The notes beneath the pieces were generated by a model that saw only the letters and a list, made by a program, of their open reading frames with translations, was not told where the DNA came from and did not search any database. Shown piece after piece: positions 7,734 to 15,589 of a stretch of DNA of 64,000 bases. Every line of letters begins with the position of its first letter. Position 1 is the stretch's first letter. The stretch comes from Cellulomonas wangsupingiae (GTDB lineage Bacteria; Actinomycetota; Actinomycetes; Actinomycetales; Cellulomonadaceae): positions 3,906,001 to 3,970,000 of the forward strand of contig NZ_CP101989.1 in the NCBI RefSeq assembly GCF_024508275.1. Reading direction: 5' to 3'. Position numbers and translations under genes: made by a program.

Positions 7734-8540
7734 TCAGCGGAAGCGGCGGCCCTCGTCCCTGCGGACTGCCCCGACCGCGAGGGCGGCGAAGACGGCCGTC
7801 CACGCGAGCAGCACGGGCAGGGCGAACGCGCTCGCCTCGACGCCCGTGGTGACCTGCACGACGAGGTCGCGGGCCGCCCGCGACGGCAGCGCCTGGGAGA
7901 TCGCGTCGAGCCAGTCGGGGAAGACCTCGGGCGGCATGAACAGCCCTCCGGCGAACGCGAGCGGGAACAGCACGCACTGCACGACCGCGAGCGCGGCCTT
8001 GGTCGACATCGCGTACCCGATGGCCATGCCGAGCAGGGTGAAGGGCACGGCGATCGCCGCGACCATCACGACGGCGCCCAGGGCACGCGCGGGCGTGAGC
8101 GTCGCGGCGGTCAGGACGATCCCGATGACGACGGGCGGGACCAGCGCGAGGTACGCCCACAGCAGCCCGTTGACGACCCGCCCGGCGAGCCGCGGCCCGG
8201 GACGCGCGGGCAGCGTGCGGACGAACGTGTCGAACGGCAGCGCGCGGTCCTCCGCGACGCCCGCCCCGTGCGTGAAGAGGCAGGCGGACATGATGGCGAA
8301 CGTGCCGAGCTGCGCGATCGCGGCGGTCGACGCGACGGGGTCCGACGTGATCGCGCTCTGCGGGACGACGAAGAACAGCAGCGCGAGCCCGGGGAACAGC
8401 AGGTTGCCGATGACGGCGATGGGCACGCGGACGGTCTCGAGGAACTGGTAGCGCGTGTGCAGCCACGCCAGCGACCCCCAGGGCCGCAGGGCGGGACGCG
8501 GGACGGACGGTGCGGGCCGCGCGGCGGCGGTCGTGGTCAT
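7734..8540 (-). CDS. ABC-2 type exporter permease
   Basis: A 268-residue membrane protein with six predicted hydrophobic helices and the ABC-2 layout: a cytosolic N-terminus, RYQFLETVRVPIAVIGNLLFPGLA in the first helix (shown in part), and the re-entrant region FAGGLFMPPEVFPDWL before the last helices. It pairs with the ATPase encoded just upstream, whose stop it overlaps by ATGA. The substrate (drug, lipid or peptide) cannot be told from sequence. Confidence 0.88.
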   Translation of the reverse strand: MTTTAAARPAPSVPRPALRPWGSLAWLHTRYQFLETVRVPIAVIGNLLFPGLALLFFVVPQSAITSDPVASTAAIAQLGTFAIMSACLFTHGAGVAEDRALPFDTFVRTLPARPGPRLAGRVVNGLLWAYLALVPPVVIGIVLTAATLTPARALGAVVMVAAIAVPFTLLGMAIGYAMSTKAALAVVQCVLFPLAFAGGLFMPPEVFPDWLDAISQALPSRAARDLVVQVTTGVEASAFALPVLLAWTAVFAALAVGAVRRDEGRRFR

Positions 8541-9496
8541 CGGGACACCTCCGGGAGGGTCGACGCCTCGGCCGGTGCCGCGGGCGCGTCGTGCGACGTG
8601 AGGGAGAGGAACGCCTCCTCGAGGGACGCGCCGCGCACCTCGAGGTCGGTGAACGGCACGGCCCGCTCGACGAGCGCGCGCACGGCGGCGTCGGCGTCCG
8701 ACGCGACGAGCGTGACGCGGGTGCCGCGGGCGGTGGCCGAGACGTCGGCGACGTCCTGCACACCCGGCAGGGCGGACAGGGCGTCGGCCGCACCGGCGCC
8801 GACGGTGAGCGCGACGCGGCGCACGGCGACGAGGTCCAGGACGCGCGCCAGCGTGTCGTCGGCCAGGACGCGTCCGTCGCCGACGACGACGACACGCTCG
8901 GCGAGGGCCTCGATCTCCTCGAGGTAGTGGCTGGTCACGATGACCGTGGCGCCGTCGGCGTGGTAGTCGCGCAGCGCCTGCCACAGCACGTGCCGCGCCT
9001 CGACGTCCAGGCCGGTGGTCGGCTCGTCGAGCAGGACCAGCCGTGGGCGTCCGACGAGGGACAGCCCGACCGCGAGCCGCCGCTTCTGCCCGCCGGACAG
9101 GGCGCCGGTCTGCCGCTCGGCGAGGTCGGTGAGCCCGAAGCGGGCCATGACCTCGCCGCGCGGCATCGGGTCCGTGAAGTGCCCGGCGACGAAGTCGACG
9201 ACCTCGCGCACCTTGAGCGTCTCGGGCAGGCCCGTCTCCTGCGGCGTGGTGCCCAGCGAGGTGCGGGCTGCGGGGTCCCGGGGGTTGCGGCCGAACAGCC
9301 GGACGGTCCCCTCGTCGGGGGTCCGCAGTCCGGCGAGCAGCGACAGCAGGGTCGTCTTGCCGGCGCCGTTGGGCCCCAGCAGCCCGACGATCTCGCCCGC
9401 GTCGACGTGCAGGCTGACGTCGTCGAGCGCGGTGACGGCACCGAAGCGCCGGGTGACGTGCTCGACGAGGACCGGTGGCGCGGTGTCGGTGGTCAT
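8537..9496 (-). CDS. ABC transporter ATP-binding protein
   Basis: A 319-residue ATPase with Walker A GPNGAGKTT, signature LSGGQKRRL, Walker B LVLLDEPTTGLD and the His switch in TSHYLEE. A C-terminal regulatory extension of about 90 residues is typical of DrrA-like ABC-2 partners. The start is supported by GGGAG upstream. It overlaps its regulator gene upstream and the permease gene downstream by four bases each, giving a tightly coupled operon. Confidence 0.93.
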   Translation of the reverse strand: MTTDTAPPVLVEHVTRRFGAVTALDDVSLHVDAGEIVGLLGPNGAGKTTLLSLLAGLRTPDEGTVRLFGRNPRDPAARTSLGTTPQETGLPETLKVREVVDFVAGHFTDPMPRGEVMARFGLTDLAERQTGALSGGQKRRLAVGLSLVGRPRLVLLDEPTTGLDVEARHVLWQALRDYHADGATVIVTSHYLEEIEALAERVVVVGDGRVLADDTLARVLDLVAVRRVALTVGAGAADALSALPGVQDVADVSATARGTRVTLVASDADAAVRALVERAVPFTDLEVRGASLEEAFLSLTSHDAPAAPAEASTLPEVSR

Positions 9497-9798
9497 GGCC
9501 GTGCTCCCTTGAGCAGCTCCGTGAGGGTCTGGGTGTACCGCTCGAACGCGAGGCGCCCGGCGGGGGTGAGCTCGACGTACGTCGCCGGGGTGCGGCCCAC
9601 GTGCGTCTTGGTCTGGGTGACGTACCCGGCGTCCTCGAGGCGACGCAGGTGCGTGGACAGGTTGCCGGCGGTCATGTCGAGCAGCTTGCCCAGCCGTGGG
9701 AACGAGATGCGGTCCCCCCGCTCGAGCGCGGCCAGCGTGGCGACGACCCGCAGCCGGGACGCCGAGTGGATCACCGGGTCGAGGTCGACCTCGCTCAT
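9493..9798 (-). CDS. Winged-helix regulator (HTH_34/MarR-like) of the ABC operon
   Basis: A 101-residue protein made almost entirely of one winged-helix domain. RLRVVATLAALERGDRISF, then LLDMTAGNLSTHLRRLEDAG as recognition helix and wing, matches the small PF13601-type regulators that sit beside ABC-2 exporters. It overlaps the membrane-protein gene upstream and the ATPase gene downstream. The palindromic CTTTGC/GCAAAG cluster at the operon promoter is its probable autoregulatory site. Confidence 0.88.
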   Translation of the reverse strand: MSEVDLDPVIHSASRLRVVATLAALERGDRISFPRLGKLLDMTAGNLSTHLRRLEDAGYVTQTKTHVGRTPATYVELTPAGRLAFERYTQTLTELLKGARP

Positions 9799-10463
9799 GC
9801 GCGCCGCCGGCGCAGTGCGGCCAGGACGGCGGCGACGAGCATCCCGCCACCACCGGCGAACGCCATGACGAGGTAGCCGTCGGGCATCGGGACGAGGCTC
9901 GCGGCCCCGGCGGTGACGATCATCCACGCGCCGATGAGGTACATCGACACCTCGCGCCACAGCGCACCGCCGGCCATGTAGAGCAGCCCGACGACGACGC
10001 AGGCGATGCCGTTGGCGACGACCGCGATCACGACGGGGTTCGCACCCGCGCCGACGACGCCGGCGACGATGAGGCCCTGACCGGTGAACCCGATGGCCCA
10101 CGCCCAGCCGTACATGATCCCGACCTGCTGGCTGGTGCCGGCGATGCCGTGCGTCGCGCGCGCCACGTGCACGATCGTGATCACCATCGCCACGGCGGCG
10201 ACGGCGGCGAACACGAGCCCGCCACGACCGGTGGACGTGTGGGTGGGTGACGTGGTGGCCGTCCACCACTGCGCGGCGTACCCGACGAGCCAGGCGACGC
10301 CCCAGACGCCGAACATGAGCCGGTTGTCCACGTCGGTGTCGCGCACACGGCGCCGCTGGGCGGCGACGATGGCGAGCCCTTCGCGCGGGTCGGGCGGCGC
10401 GTCGTCGGTGTCGGGGCGCGGCGCGGCCCCGGACCCACCGTGCGGTGGTTCGTGTCGTTCCAT
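9795..10463 (-). CDS. Membrane protein, first gene of the ABC operon
   Basis: 222 residues with a hydrophilic N-terminus of about 60 residues and five or six hydrophobic segments, ending in ALRRRRA. I do not recognise a characterised family beyond its recurrent place beside HTH_34 regulators and ABC-2 exporters. The ATG at 10463 has a strong GAGGAGG site. The four genes run membrane protein, regulator, ATPase, permease with ATGA overlaps throughout, so this protein is probably an accessory or sensor of the exporter. Confidence 0.8.
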   Translation of the reverse strand: MERHEPPHGGSGAAPRPDTDDAPPDPREGLAIVAAQRRRVRDTDVDNRLMFGVWGVAWLVGYAAQWWTATTSPTHTSTGRGGLVFAAVAAVAMVITIVHVARATHGIAGTSQQVGIMYGWAWAIGFTGQGLIVAGVVGAGANPVVIAVVANGIACVVVGLLYMAGGALWREVSMYLIGAWMIVTAGAASLVPMPDGYLVMAFAGGGGMLVAAVLAALRRRRA

Positions 10464-10475
10464 GTCGTCCTCCTC

Positions 10476-10500
10476 GTACTTTGCGATGCAAAGTACTTTG
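10476..10500 (-). promoter_or_regulatory. Overlapping palindromes at the ABC operon promoter
   Basis: GTACTTTGC (10476-10484), GAT, GCAAAGTAC (10488-10496) is a perfect 9-3-9 palindrome. It overlaps a second perfect 12-base palindrome, CAAAGTACTTTG (10489-10500). The half-site CTTTGC/GCAAAG is thus present three times just upstream of the operon's ribosome site, as expected for an autorepressed winged-helix operon. Confidence 0.75.
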
Positions 10501-10567
10501 CTCGATCGACACCTCTGTGTCAACGGCCCGCGCCCGCTTCCACCCGGTGGGGGTCGGCAGAGGGCTC

Positions 10568-10573
10568 TACGCT
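10568..10573 (+). promoter_or_regulatory. Leaderless -10 element of the CPBP gene
   Basis: TACGCT lies exactly six bases before the ATG at 10580, with no ribosome site between. Confidence 0.55.
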
Positions 10574-10579
10574 GCCGGG

Positions 10580-11443
10580 ATGGACAGGTCGGCGACCGCC
10601 GCGGGGGGCGGGCCAGATGACGGCGCGCGCGCCGACGGCGCAGGCGGTCGCGAGCGGCCCACCGGCACGCCCGCGCCCGGCGACCGGGCGGTGGCCCGGC
10701 GCCTGACGGCGGAGATCTGGATCGTCCTCGGCCTGTCGCTGGGCAAGTCGGCGGTGTACGCCGTCGTCTCCCTGGTCGCCAAGCTCACGGCCGGCCCGCC
10801 GCTGGCAGAGCAGACGACGACGCTCAACCCCAGCCGGTCACCGCGGCCCTACCTCGACCTCACGTACCAGCTGCTGTCCATCGGGTTCGCGCTGCTGCCC
10901 GTCGCGCTCGCGCTGTACCTGCTGTCCGCCCACGGCCGGTCGGCCGTGCGCCGCATCGGCCTCGACGGCGCCCGGCCGTGGCGCGACCTGGGCGTCGGGG
11001 TCGGCCTCGCGGCGCTCATCGGCATCCCCGGCCTCGGGCTCTACGTCGTGGGACGGGCGATCGGCATCACGGTCGAGGTCCAGGCGGCGGCGCTCAACGC
11101 GGCATGGTGGACCGTGCCGGTGCTGATCCTGGCGGCGCTGCAGAACGCGCTGCTGGAGGAGGTGATCGCCGTCGGCTACCTCATGGAGCGGCTGCGCGAG
11201 CTGCGCTGGGGCACGCCTGCGATCATCGCGGCGAGCGCCCTGCTGCGCGGGTCGTACCACCTGTACCAGGGGTGGGGCGCGTTCGTCGGCAACGTCGTCA
11301 TGGGCGTCGTGTTCGCGGAGTACTACCGGCGACGGCGACGCGTCATGCCGCTCGTCGTCGCGCACACGACGATCGACGTGGTCGCGTTCGTCGGCTACGC
11401 GCTGCTGCCCGACGCCTGGCTGGAGGCCATCGGCGTCACCTGA
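10580..11443 (+). CDS. CPBP-family intramembrane metalloprotease-like protein
   Basis: A 287-residue membrane protein with about eight hydrophobic segments. The C-terminal half holds the Abi/CAAX-protease signature: EEVIAVGYLMERL (the EE-x3-x3-R-like motif 1), LLRGSYHLYQG (motif 2 His) and AHTTIDVVAF (motif 3 His). Members cleave prenylated or bacteriocin-type substrates, or act in membrane stress and immunity; the substrate here is unknown. It is divergent from the ABC operon and convergent with the HdeD-like gene, leaving one base between the stop codons. Confidence 0.88.
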   Translation: MDRSATAAGGGPDDGARADGAGGRERPTGTPAPGDRAVARRLTAEIWIVLGLSLGKSAVYAVVSLVAKLTAGPPLAEQTTTLNPSRSPRPYLDLTYQLLSIGFALLPVALALYLLSAHGRSAVRRIGLDGARPWRDLGVGVGLAALIGIPGLGLYVVGRAIGITVEVQAAALNAAWWTVPVLILAALQNALLEEVIAVGYLMERLRELRWGTPAIIAASALLRGSYHLYQGWGAFVGNVVMGVVFAEYYRRRRRVMPLVVAHTTIDVVAFVGYALLPDAWLEAIGVT

Positions 11444-11444
11444 G

Positions 11445-12032
11445 TCAGACGACCGCGGAGTCGCGTCCCAGGCCCTTGACGGCCTCCCGCACCGCGAACC
11501 CGCTGACGACGTTGAGCACGCCCCCGACGAACGCGAACAGCCCCAGGAGCACGCCGAACACCGCGAGGCTGCCCTGCGGACGGGCGATCAGCAGGAGCGC
11601 GAACAGCGTGCAGACCAGGCCGAACGCGAGCGGCCAGTGCCAGCCCGCGTCGCGCGACCGCGACAGCGCGACCGCGGCGAGGATCGACACGACGCCGAGC
11701 ACGAGGAGCCACGCGGCCAGCAGGAAGAACAGCACCCGCACGGTGGGCCCGGGCCACAGCACGACGACGGCGCCCACGGCGAGCCCGGCGACGCCCTCGA
11801 CCACCCACCACGTCCCCCCGGGGACGCCCCGGTTCGACAATCCCTGGATGATCGCGACGACGCCGTCGACGATCGCGAAGATGCCGAACAGCCACACGAT
11901 CGCCTCGACCGACGCCGCCGGCTGCGCCATCAGCAGCAGTCCGAGCACCAGCAGCAGCACGCCGCGCAGCACGGGCAGCCACCACACCTTGCGCAGCGTC
12001 CGCGTGACGTGCGCCGTGACGTCGTCGACCAT
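11445..12032 (-). CDS. HdeD-like DUF308 membrane protein
   Basis: A 195-residue protein of six membrane helices in three similar pairs, each with the DUF308 pattern of a GxxxLLLG-like start and a short polar turn (for example IFAIVDGVVAIIQGL). In enterobacteria HdeD is linked to acid resistance; in actinobacteria the function is unknown. A strong GAGGAGG site precedes the ATG. Its predicted transcript begins about 70 bases upstream and contains a two-part hairpin. Confidence 0.88.
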   Translation of the reverse strand: MVDDVTAHVTRTLRKVWWLPVLRGVLLLVLGLLLMAQPAASVEAIVWLFGIFAIVDGVVAIIQGLSNRGVPGGTWWVVEGVAGLAVGAVVVLWPGPTVRVLFFLLAAWLLVLGVVSILAAVALSRSRDAGWHWPLAFGLVCTLFALLLIARPQGSLAVFGVLLGLFAFVGGVLNVVSGFAVREAVKGLGRDSAVV

Positions 12033-12062
12033 CGTGCGACCTCCTCACGGGCCCCGCGGGAC

Positions 12063-12116
12063 CCCAGGGCGGTGGCGCGGTGCGTACCGCGCGACGGCAC
12101 CCCTGGGCCGAAGGTA
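12063..12116 (-). promoter_or_regulatory. Promoter and structured 5' leader of the HdeD-like gene
   Basis: On the minus strand TACCTT (12116-12111) is a good -10 hexamer. The transcript beginning near 12104 would fold an outer stem (CCCAGGG 12107-12101 with CCCTGGG 12069-12063) and an inner stem (GCGCGGT 12092-12086 with ACCGCGC 12081-12075, four-base loop). No known riboswitch class is recognised. Confidence 0.45.
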
Positions 12117-12192
12117 GCGCGCGGCGCCGGTCGCGGCGCGCCCAGCCGTCGACGCCTGCTCGCGGCCGGCGGACACCGCGGCCGGTGGCACG

Positions 12193-12423
12193 TCAGACCT
12201 CGCGGCGGCGGCCCCCGTACCGGCGGTGGACGGCCTGCTTGCTGACCCCGAGCATCGTCGCGATCGCCGCCCACGGGACGCCTGCGGCGCGCGCCCGACG
12301 GACGGCGACGGCCTCGCGCCGCTCGACCTCCCGTCGCAGCTGCGACAGCGCGAGCAGGGCACCCAGCGGGTCGTCGTCCTCGGACCGGGCGACCAGTGCG
12401 GACATGTCGGCCTCCTGCGTCAT
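12193..12423 (-). CDS. Small helix-turn-helix protein
   Basis: A 76-residue protein. An N-terminal acidic stretch is followed by QLRREVERREAVAVRRARAA and a clear HTH, VPWAAIATMLGVSKQAVHRRYG, ending in basic residues. Such proteins with a single C-terminal HTH are common in actinobacteria beside palindromic operators. The ATG at 12423 is preferred to one at 12444 because GAGGAGC lies at the right distance. The two GTCAACAC palindromes directly upstream are its likely autoregulatory sites. Confidence 0.82.
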   Translation of the reverse strand: MTQEADMSALVARSEDDDPLGALLALSQLRREVERREAVAVRRARAAGVPWAAIATMLGVSKQAVHRRYGGRRREV

Positions 12424-12446
12424 CGGTGCTCCTCGTCGATCCATGC

Positions 12447-12495
12447 GTCAACACATGTTGACGCCGCTGGGTGCCCGATGTCAACACGTGTTGAC
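12447..12495. promoter_or_regulatory. Pair of GTCAACAC/GTGTTGAC operators
   Basis: Box 1 (12447-12462, GTCAACACATGTTGAC) matches over seven bases of each arm; box 2 (12480-12495, GTCAACACGTGTTGAC) is a perfect 16-base palindrome. Their centres are 33 bp apart, three helical turns. Each box contains a TTGAC that could act as a -35 element, so they lie in the promoter of the HTH gene and upstream of the divergent flippase-like gene. Confidence 0.78.
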
Positions 12496-12576
12496 TCCCG
12501 GGACGGAGACCACGACGCGAAAGACCCGCCGTCAGATGGACGAGCCGCGCGCAGCCCGCTGCCTACACTCGCCATC

Positions 12577-15159
12577 ATGCCCATGTCGTCGCCGCCTGCA
12601 CCGGACGGTGCCGTCGGCGACCCCGCCCCCGGGAACCCGGACCGGGACGCGCCACCGGGCGACGGCACCGCCCCCACCGCCGCCGTACGCGCCGTCCGCT
12701 CGCCCGTCGACGTGTGGGACGTGCGCCCGCGACGCGTGCACCGCCCCAGCGACCTGCTCGGCGCGACCCTGACGACCGTCGCCGCCGTGCTCGTGGTCAT
12801 CCTCGCGACGTACGCCCAGAACACGACGACGGGCGTCGCGGAGGACGTCCAGGGGTTCGCGACGCTGCTGCGGCGCATCCTGTTCGTCCCCGTCAACGTC
12901 CTGGTCGGGTTCACCACGGTCGTGGTGCCCATCGCCGTGCTCACCGAGCTCGCGCTCCGGCGCCTCGGACGCCAGCTGCTGCAGGCGGTCGTCGCCGCGA
13001 TCGCCGCGATGCTCGTCGTCGCCGCGCTGTACTGGACCTTCCTCACGTTCGGTTCCGACGACCTGGTGCGCGGCCTGTCGGTGCGGCTCGGCGGCGAGTG
13101 GACGCTGCTGATCCCCGAGTACACGGCGATGCTGACGGCCCTGCTGACGGTGGCCGGCCCGCGCAACCGCCGACGCTCCGTCGCGTGGTCGTGGAACCTG
13201 CTGTGGGTGGCGGTCGGCGTCACCCTCATCACCGCGGCCGTGTCGCTGCCGGGGCTGGGCCTCGCTCTCCTCGTCGGCCGGGTCGCCGGGCTCACGGCGC
13301 GCTACGTGGGCGGCGTGGACCCCGAGCGCGCGTACGACGCCGCACTGCTCGCCGGGATCCGGCGCACCGGCGTCGAGCCCGCCACCGTCGTCCGCGTCCC
13401 CGACCCCGTCCTCGAGGCCGACCGCACCGCCGCGACCGCCGAGGCCGTCGCCGCGCTGCCCGAGGGCACACGCGCGCAGCGGGCGCTCGTGCGCGCGTCG
13501 GGCGACCGGCTCTACGACGTCACCACCGACGACGGCCGCCACCTCGACCTGCTGGTCTTCGACGGCGACCGCCAGGTGGTCGGCATGCTGACCCGCCTGT
13601 GGCGCAGCCTGCGGCTGCGCGGGCTGGAGGGCCGGTCCGCCCTGTCGCTGCGGCAGGCCACCGAACGCGCCGCCCTGCTGTCGTACGCCGCCCGCGCCGC
13701 GGGTGTCTGCACGCCCCAGCTGCTGAGCATCGCCGAGGCCGAGGACTCGATGCTGCTGCTGCAGGAGACCACGGGCGACGCGGTGCCCCTGTCCGACCTC
13801 GCCACGCAGGACGTCGACGACGACGTGCTGCACGCGATCTGGGACCAGCTGAGCCTGGCCCACGCCGCCGGCATCGCGCACCGCTCGCTGACCTCGGACG
13901 TCATCCTCGTCGAGCGAGGTCCCCAGGGCCCGCGCGTGTGGATCACCGCGTGGGAGCTGGGCGACGTGGCGTCGTCCGAGCTGGCCCGCCGCATGGACAC
14001 GATGCAGCTCATCGCGCTGCTCGCGCTGCGCGTCGGCGCCGCGCGCGCCGTCGAGTCCGCGGCGGGGGTGCTGCCGGCCGCCGACATCCGGTCCATCGGC
14101 CCGCTGCTGCAGACGGTCGCGCTGCCCCGCCGGACGCGCGACGAGATGCGCGCGCACAAGGAGGTCCTCGCCGAGCTGCGGTCCGCCCTGGTCGCCCGCC
14201 TGCCGGAGGCCGACGTCCAGCCGCAGCAGCTCGTGCGCTTCGGGGCCCGCACGATCCTGACGATCCTGCTGACGACCGTCGCGGTGTTCGTCGTGCTCAC
14301 GTACGTCAACGTCGCCCAGATCGGCACGGTCCTCGCCGAGAGCGACTGGCGCTACTCGGCCCTGGCGGCGGCGCTGGGTCTCGTCACGCTGCTGGGCGCG
14401 GCGCTCGCCTTCGTCGCGTTCTCCCCCGTGCGCCTGCCCGTGTGGCGCGCGACGCTCGTGCAGACGGCCGCGACGTTCGTCGCGCTCGCGGCGCCCGCCG
14501 GCATCGGACCGGCCGCGCTCAACCTGCGGATGCTCACGCGCCGCGGCGTCAGCGGCACCCTCGCGGGCGCCACCGTCGCGCTGGTGCAGGTCAGCCAGTT
14601 CGTCACGACCCTGCTGCTGCTGCTCGTGCTGACCGTGACGTCGGGCGTGCACTCGCCGACGTCGTTCTCCGTGTCGCCCGCCATGCTGGTCGCGCTGGCG
14701 GTCGTGGCGGGTCTCGTCGGGATCGCGATGCTCTTCCCCGGCGTGCGGACGTGGGTGCAGCGCACGGTCGGGCCGACCATGCGCCAGACGCTCCCCCGGC
14801 TCATCGAGGTGCTCGGGCAGCCGTGGCGCCTCGCGCTGGCGCTCGGCGGCAACGTCCTCATGACGATGGGCTACGTGCTCGCCTTCGACGCCGCGCTCGC
14901 GGCCCTCGGCCAGGAGGCGTCCCTCGTGCAGGTCGCGCTCGTTTACCTCACGGGCAACACGGCCGGCTCGGTGATCCCCACCCCCGGGGGTATCGGGACG
15001 GTGGAGACGGCCCTGGCGCTCGGCCTGTCGACCGTCGCGGGCATCAACCTCGGTGTCGCGGGCACGGTCGCCCTGCTGTTCCGGCTCCTGACGTTCTGGA
15101 TCCGGCTGCCGCTCGGCTGGCTCGCGATGCGCTACCTCACGCGGGTCGGCGAGCTCTGA
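12577..15159 (+). CDS. Flippase-like (LPG synthase TM domain) protein with degenerate kinase-like domain
   Basis: 860 residues. A Pro/Asp-rich N-terminus and six or more membrane helices (to about residue 250) lead into a soluble middle (about 260-540). A C-terminal UPF0104/LPG-synthase transmembrane domain of about eight helices carries PAGIGPAALNLRMLTRRG and GNTAGSVIPTPGGIGTVE. The middle resembles an ABC1/RIO-type kinase: a QE hinge after DSMLLL and an HRD-like HRSLTSD, but the catalytic Asp is Ser and DFG is replaced by ELGDV, so catalysis is doubtful. The start is fixed by TACACT seven bases before the ATG. It may move or sense envelope lipids or glycans; this is not shown. Confidence 0.85.
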   Translation: MPMSSPPAPDGAVGDPAPGNPDRDAPPGDGTAPTAAVRAVRSPVDVWDVRPRRVHRPSDLLGATLTTVAAVLVVILATYAQNTTTGVAEDVQGFATLLRRILFVPVNVLVGFTTVVVPIAVLTELALRRLGRQLLQAVVAAIAAMLVVAALYWTFLTFGSDDLVRGLSVRLGGEWTLLIPEYTAMLTALLTVAGPRNRRRSVAWSWNLLWVAVGVTLITAAVSLPGLGLALLVGRVAGLTARYVGGVDPERAYDAALLAGIRRTGVEPATVVRVPDPVLEADRTAATAEAVAALPEGTRAQRALVRASGDRLYDVTTDDGRHLDLLVFDGDRQVVGMLTRLWRSLRLRGLEGRSALSLRQATERAALLSYAARAAGVCTPQLLSIAEAEDSMLLLQETTGDAVPLSDLATQDVDDDVLHAIWDQLSLAHAAGIAHRSLTSDVILVERGPQGPRVWITAWELGDVASSELARRMDTMQLIALLALRVGAARAVESAAGVLPAADIRSIGPLLQTVALPRRTRDEMRAHKEVLAELRSALVARLPEADVQPQQLVRFGARTILTILLTTVAVFVVLTYVNVAQIGTVLAESDWRYSALAAALGLVTLLGAALAFVAFSPVRLPVWRATLVQTAATFVALAAPAGIGPAALNLRMLTRRGVSGTLAGATVALVQVSQFVTTLLLLLVLTVTSGVHSPTSFSVSPAMLVALAVVAGLVGIAMLFPGVRTWVQRTVGPTMRQTLPRLIEVLGQPWRLALALGGNVLMTMGYVLAFDAALAALGQEASLVQVALVYLTGNTAGSVIPTPGGIGTVETALALGLSTVAGINLGVAGTVALLFRLLTFWIRLPLGWLAMRYLTRVGEL

Positions 15160-15163
15160 GGGA

Positions 15164-15213
15164 GCGGCCCGGCCGCACGCAGACCGCGGCCCCCGTCACC
15201 GGTGGAGCCGGTG
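15164..15213. terminator. Weak hairpins between the flippase-like gene and the riboswitch ORF
   Basis: GCGGCC-C-GGCCGC at 15164-15176 and CACCGG-N5-CCGGTG at 15197-15213 are the only inverted repeats in the 83 bp between these convergent genes. They are candidate terminators for either side, though individually short. Confidence 0.35.
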
Positions 15214-15242
15214 GCCGAGGGCCGAGTGCGGAGAGAGGTGCG

Positions 15243-15380
15243 TCAGGCCGCGAGTGCGTCGCGCTGCGACGGCACCGTCACCGAGGCCTCGAGACGCGCT
15301 GCGATGGCCGCCCAGCGGCCGAGGGGGATGATCTGGGGGCGAACTTCGTGCGGCTCTGCGGCGGAGTTGCGCTGGTCCAT
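15243..15380 (-). CDS. 45-residue ORF behind a cyclic-di-GMP riboswitch
   Basis: A short ORF with a good ribosome site (GAAGGA, seven bases before the ATG at 15378-15380), actinobacterial codon choice with G or C at nearly every third position, and no gene after it on the strand. The peptide has a polar, acidic start (MDQRNSAAEPHEV), a central RPQIIPLGRWAAIAARLEA that could form an amphipathic helix, and a C-terminus ending DALAA. It has no signal peptide, no cysteine and no family I recognise. It is the only gene that the GEMM riboswitch immediately upstream can control, so it is probably a real c-di-GMP-responsive small protein. Confidence 0.7.
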   Translation of the reverse strand: MDQRNSAAEPHEVRPQIIPLGRWAAIAARLEASVTVPSQRDALAA

Positions 15381-15383
15381 GGA

Positions 15384-15472
15384 CGGATCCTTCGTTCGGT
15401 GGCCCGGCTGACCTCGTGGGTCCCGTGGCTTTGCGTCCCCCCCTTGCGGAGGGTTTGCCGTTTCGCTGACAA
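15384..15472 (-). promoter_or_regulatory. Cyclic-di-GMP-I (GEMM) riboswitch aptamer
   Basis: Reading the minus strand from 15470, the aptamer contains the conserved CGGCAAACC and a P2 stem (CCCTCC/GGGGGG) closed by a GCAA tetraloop. The hallmark GGGACGCAAAGCC follows, then the P3 stem ACGGGACC...GGTCAGCCGGGCC with a five-base loop, and the 3' ACCGAACGAAGG. These match the GEMM-I consensus in order and spacing. The ribosome site of the 45-codon ORF overlaps the 3' P1 strand, which points to translational control. The switch direction cannot be read safely. Confidence 0.9.
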
Positions 15473-15477
15473 CTCCG

Positions 15478-15506
15478 ACATTAGACCGCTCTCACCGTCA
15501 ACGGAA
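15478..15506 (-). promoter_or_regulatory. Candidate promoter of the riboswitch transcript
   Basis: On the minus strand TAATGT (15483-15478) would start transcription about seven bases downstream, exactly where the aptamer begins. TTCCGT 17 bases upstream is a poor -35. AAGTG-N8-CACTT at about 15505-15522 could be an operator. Confidence 0.4.
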
Positions 15507-15589
15507 GTGGTGTTCATCACTTGTCCTGGACGCGGGCCCAATTCACCCGGTCGGGCGCAGCCGTCGGACCCCTCGCGGAGACAGCGCGA

